Below, piece by piece: positions 43,458-51,172 of a stretch of DNA of 64,000 nt. The stretch lies in contig JBBFKT010000001.1 of the NCBI GenBank assembly GCA_037482015.1, forward strand, positions 840,584 through 904,583. The letters are read 5' to 3'. A model generated the notes under the pieces. That model did not search any database. It had not been told where the DNA came from and saw only the letters and a program-made list of their open reading frames with translations. Within the stretch, counting starts at the first letter, position 1; each line of letters opens with the position of its first letter. The position numbers and the translations under genes are program-made. The DNA is from Thermodesulforhabdaceae bacterium. Lineage in GTDB: Bacteria > Desulfobacterota > Syntrophobacteria > Syntrophobacterales > Thermodesulforhabdaceae.

Positions 43458-44118
43458 AAATGCAACTCTAAACGAACAGGATGAAATTTTTCAAGCTGCT
43501 GAAGAAGTTCGCCAGCGATTTAATATTCTTAAGAGCGATTTAGAGAATTATCGCCGAAAATGTGCTGATCTGGAGCAGGAACTTCAGGAAATAAACGGTT
43601 TTCTTGAACTTCAACCATACATCGCAGACCGTCTTGAGAAGCTTTCGCTCAAGGTATTTGTAGAAAGGTTAAGGGATGTTGAAGAAAATCTATCCTACGC
43701 TTTGCAAGATGTGCTAGGGCAAGATTTGAAAGTTAAATCTGATGTAGATGTAAAACACGGTAAAATCTGGATCCAGTTTTATGTTGAGCGAGACGGGCAT
43801 AGGGAAGATATTCTTCGAGGCCAGGGTGGTTCAGTCTGTAATATTCTATCCGTGGGGCTTCGCCTAATAGCTTTGTCACAACTTGATGAAAAACATCATA
43901 GAAGGTTCGTTGTTCTGGATGAACAGGATTGTTGGCTGAGACCGGATCTTGTTCCTCGGTTTATGAGAATCATTCACCGCATAGCCGAAAAATTGTCTTA
44001 TCAGGTGCTGGTAATAAGCCACCATGATATAGATCTATTTCGAGATTACGCAGACCGTATTTATAGGTTAGTTGTAGATGATGGAAGCGGCAGCGTGAGG
44101 ATTCAACAGATTTTTTAG
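43447..44118 (+). CDS. SbcC/Rad50-like C-terminal ATPase half, lacking Walker A
   Basis: This protein of about 223 residues starts with a short coiled coil (EEVRQRFNILKSDLENYRRKCADLEQELQEI). It ends as the C-terminal lobe of an SMC/Rad50-type ATPase: signature-like GQGGSVCNILSVGLRLIAL (125-143), Walker B FVVLDEQDC (Asp158, Glu159), and the H-loop VISHHD (His192). No P-loop GxxGxGKS is present here or in either neighbouring gene. It may pair with a separate N-terminal half elsewhere or have lost ATP hydrolysis. The start could be GTG 43447 or TTG 43429; neither is certain. Confidence 0.75.
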   Translation: MDVRNATLNEQDEIFQAAEEVRQRFNILKSDLENYRRKCADLEQELQEINGFLELQPYIADRLEKLSLKVFVERLRDVEENLSYALQDVLGQDLKVKSDVDVKHGKIWIQFYVERDGHREDILRGQGGSVCNILSVGLRLIALSQLDEKHHRRFVVLDEQDCWLRPDLVPRFMRIIHRIAEKLSYQVLVISHHDIDLFRDYADRIYRLVVDDGSGSVRIQQIF

Positions 44119-44159
44119 GTTTTGGTGCAAATTGTTAACTGTAGTTGGGGGCTTGTCTA

Positions 44160-46142
44160 ATGAATGAGAAGCGTAGAATTACCGTAGGGCTTGGAATTCG
44201 CTGGTTTGGTGTAATTATTTCGGCTTTGCTTTGCCTTTCATGTGCTGCAACGATGGATTCTGGTTATTACGGTGGGGAACAGCGGTATTATCCTTCCTAT
44301 CCCAGACCTGGAATGGTTCCTCCTAAGCAGTTTATTGATGAAACTGCTAACATGATGAGTCAGGCTGAGCGACTGGAAAAGGAAGGGAACGTCGCTGAAG
44401 CGGCAAATCTTTACTACAGAATTGCCACATCTTATCCAGGAAGCACTGTGGCTCCAGTTGCTTTGGATCGCCTGGGACAGATTATGTTACAGCAGGGAAG
44501 ATGGCACGATGCCGCTGTTTATTATCTCTATCTCGTAAACAATTACCCACAATGGAATGGAGTGGGAGAGGCTTACTATAGCCTTACAAAAGCTTTTCTA
44601 ATGGAACGAAGAGTCCGGGAAGCAATTGATGCTGGTAAAAAAGTATCTGACGTTGGGAAAAGGAACTTTGTTCTTGGCATTGCAATAAGTCAGGACGGAA
44701 ACATAAGGAAAGCTGTGAATTATCTTAATGCGGCTTTGCAGCAGCCCAGTATGAGAGTTCCTGACGAAGCGGCTGATGCTATGGTTTTTATGAGCAAATC
44801 GCTTGATGAAAGGCAACTTAGATCGATATTAGCTGATAAGAACTCATCACCGGATTTAAGGCTTTTTGCTCAGGCTAGTCTTGGAAAGCAACTTATGGAT
44901 ACTGGCCGTGTGGCAGAAGGCAAAGAACTTCTGAGAGCGACGGTCGAAAGTGCAGGAGCGGGACATTACCTTGCTTCTGCTTTTCAAAAAATTTCTGGTA
45001 TGGCTCCAACTGTTGCAACTCAACAGCCGGTTCGTCCCAGCGAACCGTTAAACGTTATTGTGGGTGAACCGGGTGATCCCAGAAGAATAGGGCTTATGGT
45101 GCCTCTTAGTGGTAGCGCCAGTGGGTATGGGTATCAGGTCATGAGAGGGGCATCGCTTGCTGTGGCGCTGTGGAACGAACAACACCCTGATGATCCGGTT
45201 GAATTGATCGTGCAGGATACACCTCCCGAAGCTCAATCAACTCTGAAAGGTTTTGAAAAACTCGTCAACGAAGACAAAGTTATTGCCGTAGTTGGTCCTA
45301 TGAGCCGTCAGGGAGTGGAGGCATTAGAAAGCACAGGACAACCTTTACCTGCTCTTACCTTTGCTCTTGTTCCTGGTGATTCAACAGGAGGAGGATCATT
45401 TGTTGTTAAATTCCTTCCCGATGTCCGATCTGTAGTTGATCGAATTGCCGATTATGCTGTAGGAACTCTTGGCTACAAAACCTTCGGTATTTTTTATCCC
45501 GATGAAAGTTTTGGTCGGCAGACCAGGGATGCTTTCTTACAAGCTGTTCAGGCAAGAGGTGGACAGGTAGTTGCTCAGGCATCATACTCTCCGGGAACGA
45601 CTAATTTCAAAAACTTTATTGATAAGCTTTACGGGGAAAAGAAAGAAGGAAAGACTGTTCTTGATACCCCTCCCTTTCAGGCTTTGTTTCTTCCCGATGA
45701 CTTGAAGACCGTCTCACTTATTGTGCCTCAACTGGTGCAAGCTAATTTGGTAGGGGTTACTTTTATAGGTTCCCATTTGTGGGATAATCCCAAGTTTTCA
45801 AGTCTTTCGGGAGGGTATCTTGATGGAGCCTACTATGTGACGCCCTATTTTAACCAGGAAACCAGTGAAGTTTTTTCGGCTTTTAAGTCCAGGTTTCAGG
45901 CGATGTATAAATCTTTACCCCAATTTTTAGAAGCAGCGGGATACGATGCTGTTACAATTATTTTGCAGATAAGACATCGTGCTGAAAAAACCAGAGCAGG
46001 GCTCATGCTAGCAGTTCAACAGGGGTTTGCACCTTCCGGAAGCATTACAGGAGTTAGAAAAATAGATCCTTACGGAGTTGTTGATAGATCTTACAAAGTG
46101 ATAACCGTAAAGGGATCGGAACCTGTTAAGGTATCAGAATAA
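44160..46142 (+). CDS. LpoA-like penicillin-binding-protein activator lipoprotein (TPR plus periplasmic binding domain)
   Basis: This 660-residue envelope protein has an N-terminal signal ending VIISALLCLSCAA, a somewhat atypical lipobox with Cys at -3. A TPR-type helical region follows (about 60-280: AERLEKEGNVAEAANLYYRIATSYPGS, GRWHDAAVYYLYLVNNYPQ). A type 1 periplasmic-binding fold fills about 295-650 (GEPGDPRRIGLMVPLSGSASGYGYQVMRGASLAVALWNEQ, IAVVGPMSRQGV, KTFGIFYPDESFGRQTRDAFLQAV). This resembles LpoA, the outer-membrane activator of PBP1a, or a Leu/Ile/Val-type binding protein. Start ATG 44160, with GGGGG at 8 nt. Confidence 0.8.
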   Translation: MNEKRRITVGLGIRWFGVIISALLCLSCAATMDSGYYGGEQRYYPSYPRPGMVPPKQFIDETANMMSQAERLEKEGNVAEAANLYYRIATSYPGSTVAPVALDRLGQIMLQQGRWHDAAVYYLYLVNNYPQWNGVGEAYYSLTKAFLMERRVREAIDAGKKVSDVGKRNFVLGIAISQDGNIRKAVNYLNAALQQPSMRVPDEAADAMVFMSKSLDERQLRSILADKNSSPDLRLFAQASLGKQLMDTGRVAEGKELLRATVESAGAGHYLASAFQKISGMAPTVATQQPVRPSEPLNVIVGEPGDPRRIGLMVPLSGSASGYGYQVMRGASLAVALWNEQHPDDPVELIVQDTPPEAQSTLKGFEKLVNEDKVIAVVGPMSRQGVEALESTGQPLPALTFALVPGDSTGGGSFVVKFLPDVRSVVDRIADYAVGTLGYKTFGIFYPDESFGRQTRDAFLQAVQARGGQVVAQASYSPGTTNFKNFIDKLYGEKKEGKTVLDTPPFQALFLPDDLKTVSLIVPQLVQANLVGVTFIGSHLWDNPKFSSLSGGYLDGAYYVTPYFNQETSEVFSAFKSRFQAMYKSLPQFLEAAGYDAVTIILQIRHRAEKTRAGLMLAVQQGFAPSGSITGVRKIDPYGVVDRSYKVITVKGSEPVKVSE

Positions 46143-46227
46143 TTGAGGTTTGCTTCAGAAATAGACTCCCAGATTTATTGACGGCTTTACACGGAGCGGT
46201 TATGGCTTGATGGGAGGGATTTAAAAA

Positions 46228-46773
46228 ATGAAGAAAGTGTTTTTTTGTCTGATAACAACTTTCTTTGCTATTTTTGTTGTTTCATCGGCTTTTGCGATAG
46301 AGCAGGCACAAAGGATAAGCGACAGAGAAATAATTGAACGACTCACGAAAGTCGAAACAAAACTTGAAGAAAACCAGAAAGCAGTTTTGCAAAGAATTGA
46401 TGATCTCGAAAAGCGTTTTGAACAGCGGTTTGAAGAAATCGACAAACGTTTTGAAGAGATGAATAAACGCTTCGATCAACGTTTTGCGGAGATAGATAAA
46501 CGTTTTGAAGAGATCAACAGGCGTATTGATCAACGTTTTGAAGATCTTAACAAACAACTTGATCGATTGACAGCGGTATTTACGGCTATTGTTGTAGCCG
46601 TTATAGGATTTGCATACTGGGACAGAAGAACTATTATAAAAAAGGCCAAAGAAGAGGCTCTAGCTGAACTCAGGAAAAAAGACAAATCTAAAGATCTTAT
46701 TAATGTCCTCCTTGAACTTGCCAAGACTGACGACCGTCTGGCAAAGGTTTTGAGGCAGTTCAACATCTTGTAG
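46228..46773 (+). CDS. Coiled-coil membrane protein, tandem paralogue 1
   Basis: This 181-residue protein has a signal-like N-terminus (FFCLITTFFAIFVVSSAFA). A long coiled coil built from 11-residue repeats follows (RFEQRFEEIDKRFEEMNKRFDQRFAEIDKRFEEINRRIDQRFEDLNKQ), then one membrane helix (TAVFTAIVVAVIGFAYW), then a charged C-terminal domain (KDLINVLLELAKTDDRLAKVLRQFNIL). Function is unknown; it may be an envelope scaffold. The next gene is a near-identical paralogue lacking 22 coil residues. GGGAGGG precedes the ATG. Confidence 0.7.
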   Translation: MKKVFFCLITTFFAIFVVSSAFAIEQAQRISDREIIERLTKVETKLEENQKAVLQRIDDLEKRFEQRFEEIDKRFEEMNKRFDQRFAEIDKRFEEINRRIDQRFEDLNKQLDRLTAVFTAIVVAVIGFAYWDRRTIIKKAKEEALAELRKKDKSKDLINVLLELAKTDDRLAKVLRQFNIL

Positions 46774-46827
46774 AACTTTGAAAATATCTGGCCTGGTTTA
46801 AGCGTCAGTTTTTCATGGGAGGTATTG

Positions 46828-47307
46828 ATGAAGAAAGTAATTTTCTTCCTTATTTTGCTTGTATCGATGGCCTTTTTTGTCTGTCCCGGTTTTGCGATAG
46901 AACAAGCAGAAAGGATAAGCGACAGGGAGATAATTGAACGACTCACGAAGGTCGAAACAAAACTCGAAGAAAATCAGAAAGCCGTTTTGCAAAGAATTGA
47001 AGATCTTGAGAAACGCTTTGAACAGCGTTTTGCGGAGATCGACAAGCGTTTTGAAGAAATAAATAGACGTTTCGAAGATCTCAACAGACAACTTGATCGG
47101 TTGACGGCGGTATTTACGGCTATTGTTGTAACCGTTATAGGATTTGCATACTGGGACAGAAGAACTATTATAAAGAAGGCTAAAGAAGAGGCTCTGGCTG
47201 AACTCAGGAAAGAAGACAAATCCAAAGATCTTATTAATGTCCTCCTTGAACTTGCCAAAACCGACGACCGTCTGGCAAAGGTCTTGAGACAATTTAATAT
47301 TTTGTAA
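46828..47307 (+). CDS. Coiled-coil membrane protein, tandem paralogue 2
   Basis: This 159-residue protein is colinear with the preceding gene: same signal, same ISDREIIERLTKVETKLEENQKAVLQRI start, same membrane helix and a near-identical C-terminal 70 residues. It lacks 22 residues, two 11-residue coil units. GGGAGG precedes the ATG at 46828. The pair arose by tandem duplication with later loss or gain of coil repeats. Mixed oligomers of the two are conceivable. Confidence 0.7.
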   Translation: MKKVIFFLILLVSMAFFVCPGFAIEQAERISDREIIERLTKVETKLEENQKAVLQRIEDLEKRFEQRFAEIDKRFEEINRRFEDLNRQLDRLTAVFTAIVVTVIGFAYWDRRTIIKKAKEEALAELRKEDKSKDLINVLLELAKTDDRLAKVLRQFNIL

Positions 47308-47414
47308 ACTGTGATGTGTTTGAGAAATATGGTAGCCTTGCAAAAAATGGCTGGTTGCTTTATTATAAAAACGCTATTTTGTTTCTCTATATTAAAAATA
47401 ACATAATTAGGAAA

Positions 47415-47543
47415 AGAGGTGGCGTAGGTCACCTCTATGATTTGTGGCTTTCCCAAAATTCCGCCTGCTGGGGCATTGGGAAAGCCCGGAAGGGCGGATG
47501 ATAAATACCCCAGCCTCAAACTATGCAAAATGCGTAGTTTGAG
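47415..47543 (+). promoter_or_regulatory. Complex structured leader with interleaved inverted repeats (candidate RNA element)
   Basis: Directly upstream of the FmdB-type gene lie a hairpin (AGAGGTG/CACCTCT, 47415-47436) and an 11-bp perfect stem (GGCTTTCCCAA 47446-47456 with TTGGGAAAGCC 47476-47486). The 19-nt loop of that stem pairs downstream twice: TCCGCC 47460-47465 with 47493-47498, and GCTGGGG 47467-47473 with 47508-47514. A 9-bp hairpin (47515-47543) ends 15 nt before the start codon. No known riboswitch class was recognised. Confidence 0.6.
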
Positions 47544-47558
47544 CAATCAAGCGTGAAG

Positions 47559-47843
47559 ATGCCCATTTACGAATACGAATGCACAAGTTGCGGTAAGATC
47601 ACTGAGGTAATGCAGAAGTTTTCCGATGCACCCCTTACAACTTGCCCTTCCTGTGGGGGATCGCTCAGAAAGCTTATCTCTCTCAGCACGTTTCATCTAA
47701 AAGGAACTGGATGGTATGTGACAGATTATGCTCATAAATCCCAGGGTTATTCGCCATCCAAATCTAAAGAGAAAGATTCGTCGACTTCTTCGTCGGGAGA
47801 AAGCTCCTCTTCGTCTAAAAGTTGTTCATCCTGTGGGGATTAA
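47559..47843 (+). CDS. FmdB-family zinc-ribbon protein
   Basis: This 94-residue protein begins [41 protein letters not shown], the FmdB/CxxC_CxxC regulatory-protein ribbon. [14 protein letters not shown] and a Ser/Lys-rich tail ending in SCSSCGD follow. The family was named for putative regulators of formamidase genes; most members have no proven role. ATG 47559 matches the invariant MPIYEYxC start, whereas the in-frame GTG at 47553 does not. The structured leader ends 15 nt upstream. A strong terminator follows. Confidence 0.88.
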   Translation: MPIYEYECTSCGKITEVMQKFSDAPLTTCPSCGGSLRKLISLSTFHLKGTGWYVTDYAHKSQGYSPSKSKEKDSSTSSSGESSSSSKSCSSCGD

Positions 47844-47873
47844 GTGTTGAAAAAGATTTTTTGAAGGCAAATT

Positions 47874-47909
47874 GGGGCAGCTTTTTTAAATTGCGCGCTG
47901 CCCCTTTTT
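47874..47909 (+). terminator. Rho-independent terminator after the FmdB-type gene
   Basis: GGGGCAGC (47874-47881) and GCTGCCCC (47897-47904) form a perfect 8-bp stem followed by TTTTT. Confidence 0.85.
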
Positions 47910-47914
47910 GTTTA

Positions 47915-49042
47915 TCAGCTAAGCATAGACCATACTTCGTCTGCAAGACCAATTGATCTAGTGGCTTCAAATAGTTTGATAGCCTCTTCGTAAACCTGCC
48001 AGGTTATCCGTTCCTTGTATTCTCTACCAATGGCGTTTAGTTTAGCTACAAATACTTTGTTAGCTTTTTTAATGTTTCCACCGACATTTCCTGTTTCTTT
48101 TGCCCATGCCCAGATTTCTTCCCATAGTTCGTCGGGAATGCCACGATAGGGTCTTTTTATATAGCCCTTATCTTCGGTGGTTATAGCGTTTCCGTTTTCG
48201 TTCATGGCAAATCCAAAGGAAATATTTTGCCAGAATGTGCCTACATTGCCCTTACGAATACCATAATTTATAAAAGAAGAGATTTTTTCCAAGGAAGTGC
48301 CAGTAATACCGTGTTGAGCAATATCCACAGACCAGGGTTGAATAGCCTTCCAAATCTCAAGCGTTAAATCAAGCTGGATACCTTCTTTTGCCGTGCCAAA
48401 ATAGGTTCCGTGGATTGATCCATTGTTGATTGCAAGCAAATCTGGATGAATGCCTCTTTTGACCAGTTCCCTGATGAACCATTCGGCTTCGTCAGGCTTA
48501 GTGAATCCTTCAGCGCTGCCGCTCTTGGCTCCAATTTCTCCAAGTTCCACTTCAAGACAAAAACCAGCTTCCACTATTGGTTTGGCGAGTTCAGAAGTCG
48601 CTTCAAGGTTGAGTTCATTTTCCATGTGAGATGCATCGATAGCAAAAGATGTGAAACCTGCTTCCATTTCTTCCCGGATGAGCGCTCTTACCCCTTCTTT
48701 CTCGCCCGGGTTTTTCACCGTGATATGATCTCCATGAATGGCGAAAGGCACGTCGGTGTTTCCCAGCCTCTCATTTTCTCGAATGATGAATTCCACAAAA
48801 GATGCAGGTGTGAAATCTGTATAACCCAGTTCCGACTTTGCTATTTCATACATAACCGGAGCTTTTGTTGCCATGGATGCTCGCACAAGACCTTCAACGG
48901 GAAGACGACATCGAATATTTGCTGCCATAATCATGGTTTTATTTTTCCTTGCTGCTTGAATAAGAGCTTTTCCGTTTACAAGTGGAACAGAGCAGGAAGG
49001 AAAACGCTTTTTGACATTGTCTGGACGAACATCTTTTTTCAT
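47915..49042 (-). CDS. fba: Class II fructose-bisphosphate aldolase
   Basis: This 375-residue zinc aldolase shows FAIHGDHITV (zinc-ligand histidine), SFAIDASHMENELNLEAT, EVELGEIGAKSG, LAINNGSIHGTY and IAQHGITGT. It cleaves or forms fructose 1,6-bisphosphate in glycolysis and gluconeogenesis. It is longer at its C-terminus than the E. coli enzyme, as in one class II subfamily, so a related sugar-phosphate substrate is possible. Start ATG 49042: AAGGAGG stands 8 nt upstream, and the further open frame to 49081 lies across that site. Confidence 0.88.
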   Translation of the reverse strand: MKKDVRPDNVKKRFPSCSVPLVNGKALIQAARKNKTMIMAANIRCRLPVEGLVRASMATKAPVMYEIAKSELGYTDFTPASFVEFIIRENERLGNTDVPFAIHGDHITVKNPGEKEGVRALIREEMEAGFTSFAIDASHMENELNLEATSELAKPIVEAGFCLEVELGEIGAKSGSAEGFTKPDEAEWFIRELVKRGIHPDLLAINNGSIHGTYFGTAKEGIQLDLTLEIWKAIQPWSVDIAQHGITGTSLEKISSFINYGIRKGNVGTFWQNISFGFAMNENGNAITTEDKGYIKRPYRGIPDELWEEIWAWAKETGNVGGNIKKANKVFVAKLNAIGREYKERITWQVYEEAIKLFEATRSIGLADEVWSMLS

Positions 49043-49238
49043 GGTTAAACCTCCTTCGTTAAAGTCTTCCCAGATGGACAATCGTATTCGCTATCCCGTT
49101 CGGTCTTTACTTTAACAAGAATCAGTAATTTCTAAAAGTCTTTAGGCTCATCTTACGCCATATATTATGTGTCAGATTAGGAATTTTTTTAGCCTTTGTT
49201 TTGGTATTTGTTAAGTTAAGTATGTCGAATAGAAAGAA

Positions 49239-49266
49239 CTCCAAAAAATCCATTTGGAGATTTTTT
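49239..49266 (+). terminator. Terminator-like hairpin in the leader of the radical SAM gene
   Basis: CTCCAAA (49239-49245) and TTTGGAG (49253-49259) form a 7-bp stem followed by ATTTTTT, 34 nt before the start codon. The gene upstream is divergent, so there is no upstream transcript to end. Attenuation is therefore likely. Confidence 0.5.
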
Positions 49267-49300
49267 ACCATAAAACTTCATAGGTATTGAGGGTTGTTTT

Positions 49301-50395
49301 ATGGGGACATGTAGATTTTGTAATAAAACACATCCGGAAATATCTTCAGAATTAAGCCTCTGTGCATACTGCATAAGACAAAAACCCGAGGATGCCTTAG
49401 CGGTTGCGGCCGAGGTTCATAAAAGTTCAAGGAAGAAGTTTCGACTGCTAGCAGTTCCCCCTAAAACCCTGGGAGGTGTTGCCTGCAAAGTCTGTCTTAA
49501 TGCCTGTGTTATTGGCGAAGGAGAGCTGGGATATTGTGGTCTCAGGAAGAACATCGGAGGAAAACTTTCTCCTGAATTCGAACTTGGAAAGCTATCTTTT
49601 TATCACGACCCTCTTCCTACAAACTGCGTTGCAGACTGGGTTTGCCCTGGTGGCACAGGCAGTGGATATCCTAAATACGCTTACAAAAGAGGCCCGGAAT
49701 ACGGCTATAAAAATCTGGCGATATTTTTTCACACTTGTTCTTTCAACTGTCTTTTTTGTCAGAATTGGCACTTTAAGGAGGAACTTCATTACGGTAGGCT
49801 TTTTGCTCCTGAAGATATGGGTTTTTTGCTGGATGAAGCTACGTCCTGCATCTGCTTCTTTGGCGGCGATCCAAGTTCTCAAATGCCTTTTTCTATAGCT
49901 TTTTCAAAGTTTGCGCTGGAAAAAAGAAAGGGGAAAATACTAAGAATATGCTTTGAAACCAACGGTTCTATGAATGAAAAACTGTTGGACGAAGCTTTTG
50001 ACCTTGTGCTTGAATCCGGAGGCTGCATTAAGTTCGATTTAAAAGTCTGGGATGAAAATCTCCATAAGGTTCTTACTGGTCAGTCAAATAAAACCACATT
50101 GAAAAACTTTGCAAGACTTGCAGAAAGAATAAAAGAAAGACCTGAGCCTCCTCCACTTGTGGCAAGCACTCTTCTTGTGCCAGGTTATGTGACCGAAGAA
50201 GAAGTAGAGAATATCGCCAGGTTTATAGCCGATCTTAATCCAGATATTCCCTATGCTCTTCTTGCTTTTTATCCTCAGTTCTACTTCCACGATCTTCCCG
50301 TAACGAGAAGAGAGACAGCTCTTAGATGCAAAGAAGTGGCAATCAGGACAGGACTAAAAAATGTAAGGCTTGGGAATATACACCTGCTACGGTAA
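49301..50395 (+). CDS. Radical SAM protein, PflA-like
   Basis: This 364-residue protein has the radical SAM cluster motif CSFNCLFCQNW near residue 145. In front of it is a cysteine-rich N-terminal region (CRFCNKTHP..CAYCIRQ; GVACKVCLNACVIGEGELGYCGLR) that could hold another cluster or zinc. FFGGDPSSQMPF and ICFETNG are the SAM-binding beta strands. This is the layout of PflA-like radical SAM proteins related to the AmmeMemoRadiSam group. It may activate a glycyl-radical enzyme or modify a protein; the target is not in the window. Confidence 0.82.
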   Translation: MGTCRFCNKTHPEISSELSLCAYCIRQKPEDALAVAAEVHKSSRKKFRLLAVPPKTLGGVACKVCLNACVIGEGELGYCGLRKNIGGKLSPEFELGKLSFYHDPLPTNCVADWVCPGGTGSGYPKYAYKRGPEYGYKNLAIFFHTCSFNCLFCQNWHFKEELHYGRLFAPEDMGFLLDEATSCICFFGGDPSSQMPFSIAFSKFALEKRKGKILRICFETNGSMNEKLLDEAFDLVLESGGCIKFDLKVWDENLHKVLTGQSNKTTLKNFARLAERIKERPEPPPLVASTLLVPGYVTEEEVENIARFIADLNPDIPYALLAFYPQFYFHDLPVTRRETALRCKEVAIRTGLKNVRLGNIHLLR

Positions 50396-50416
50396 GGATG
50401 GTAGCCCACTCTGGTT

Positions 50417-50461
50417 AAAGCCGGTTAAGTATCTGGAAAATTCCCTCATTTTCGGCTTTTT
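50417..50461 (+). terminator. Weak terminator after the radical SAM gene
   Basis: AAAGCCG (50417-50423) pairs with CGGCTTT (50453-50459) followed by TT. The loop is 29 nt and holds a small GGAA/TTCC helix. Confidence 0.4.
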
Positions 50462-50478
50462 GCCCTGTTCAGTTCTAT

Positions 50479-50856
50479 TTACTTTACCAGCCCTATAGCC
50501 TTTGCCAAAAACTCCAGGGCATTCTGGTTTAAGAAGATTATCGTGAAAAACAATATCACGAACATTATGGTGAACTTACGGTCTAATCGGGTTATCTCCG
50601 TTTCTATCTTGCCAAGGAGTTCAATTTTGACTTTTTCTATCTCGCCTGTTAACTGAATCTTCACGTTCTCAAGTTCTAACTTTGTAGGCACTTCCCTGAG
50701 CAGTTCGGTTTTCAGTTCTTCCTTTGTCTGATGCCACTTGTTTGTTATTTCATTGCCTATTACTGACTCGAGAGACTTTATTACTGTTTTGGCATCTTCC
50801 TTTCCGAAAATCTTCTCAAACACCTCGTAAATATCTAATGGCAGTGTGACCGGCAT
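50479..50856 (-). CDS. DUF1640-like coiled-coil, tail-anchored protein
   Basis: This 125-residue protein has an N-terminal helical region (DIYEVFEKIFGKEDAKTVIKSLESVIGNEI), a central coiled coil with alternating ENVKIQLTGEIEKVKIELLGKIETEI repeats, and one C-terminal membrane helix (FTIMFVILFFTIIFLN). It resembles the DUF1640/CCDC90-type small proteins of thermophiles and mitochondria. Function is unknown. GGAGG precedes the ATG. Confidence 0.65.
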   Translation of the reverse strand: MPVTLPLDIYEVFEKIFGKEDAKTVIKSLESVIGNEITNKWHQTKEELKTELLREVPTKLELENVKIQLTGEIEKVKIELLGKIETEITRLDRKFTIMFVILFFTIIFLNQNALEFLAKAIGLVK

Positions 50857-51172
50857 ATAGCCTCCTTAAGTTGTCTTATGCCAGGCTAAATCCCTTCAAT
50901 CTTTCATCATAAGGCTATCTTCCATAAATAATACAACCTCCTTGCATGAAACATAGCAAACGTTAGTCATACAAACAACTATAAAGGAAGAACGGCAAAT
51001 ATTCCGAATAGAAGATAATCCTGGAATGATCTCAAGAAAAGTTGACATTATAGACCGTAGGCGGTTAGATTTGAGCGTGAAAAATATCTCGTTTAGCATC
51101 CTTGAAGGATCTTTGAAACCAGAGTTTTATTAGCCATTACCCGCATTAAAGACTCCATGAAGGAGGACACCA
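50857..51172. other. 316-bp intergenic region
   Basis: This divergent region holds the cooS promoter (51042-51070). No other gene is supported; a 67-codon minus-strand frame at 50896-51099 has no ribosome-binding site or recognisable domain. Confidence 0.5.
51042..51070 (+). promoter_or_regulatory. Promoter of cooS
   Basis: TTGACA (51042-51047), 17 bp, TTAGAT (51065-51070), about 100 nt upstream of the cooS start. Confidence 0.6.

Noticed and set aside
46228-47307. Similar DNA segments as a CRISPR-like or simple repeat array
   Set aside because: The repetition is explained by duplicated genes encoding 11-residue coiled-coil units.
47316-47501. A 61-codon plus-strand frame after the coiled-coil paralogues
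   Set aside because: No ribosome-binding site, and it runs into the interleaved inverted repeats, which explain the sequence better as RNA.
47515-47555. Calling an IS200/IS605 insertion
   Set aside because: A hairpin followed by TCAA is suggestive, but no tnpA, tnpB or left end is present; it is kept only as an alternative reading of the RNA element.
50896-51099. A 67-codon minus-strand frame upstream of the DUF1640-like gene
   Set aside because: No domain, no ribosome-binding site, and it covers the cooS promoter.
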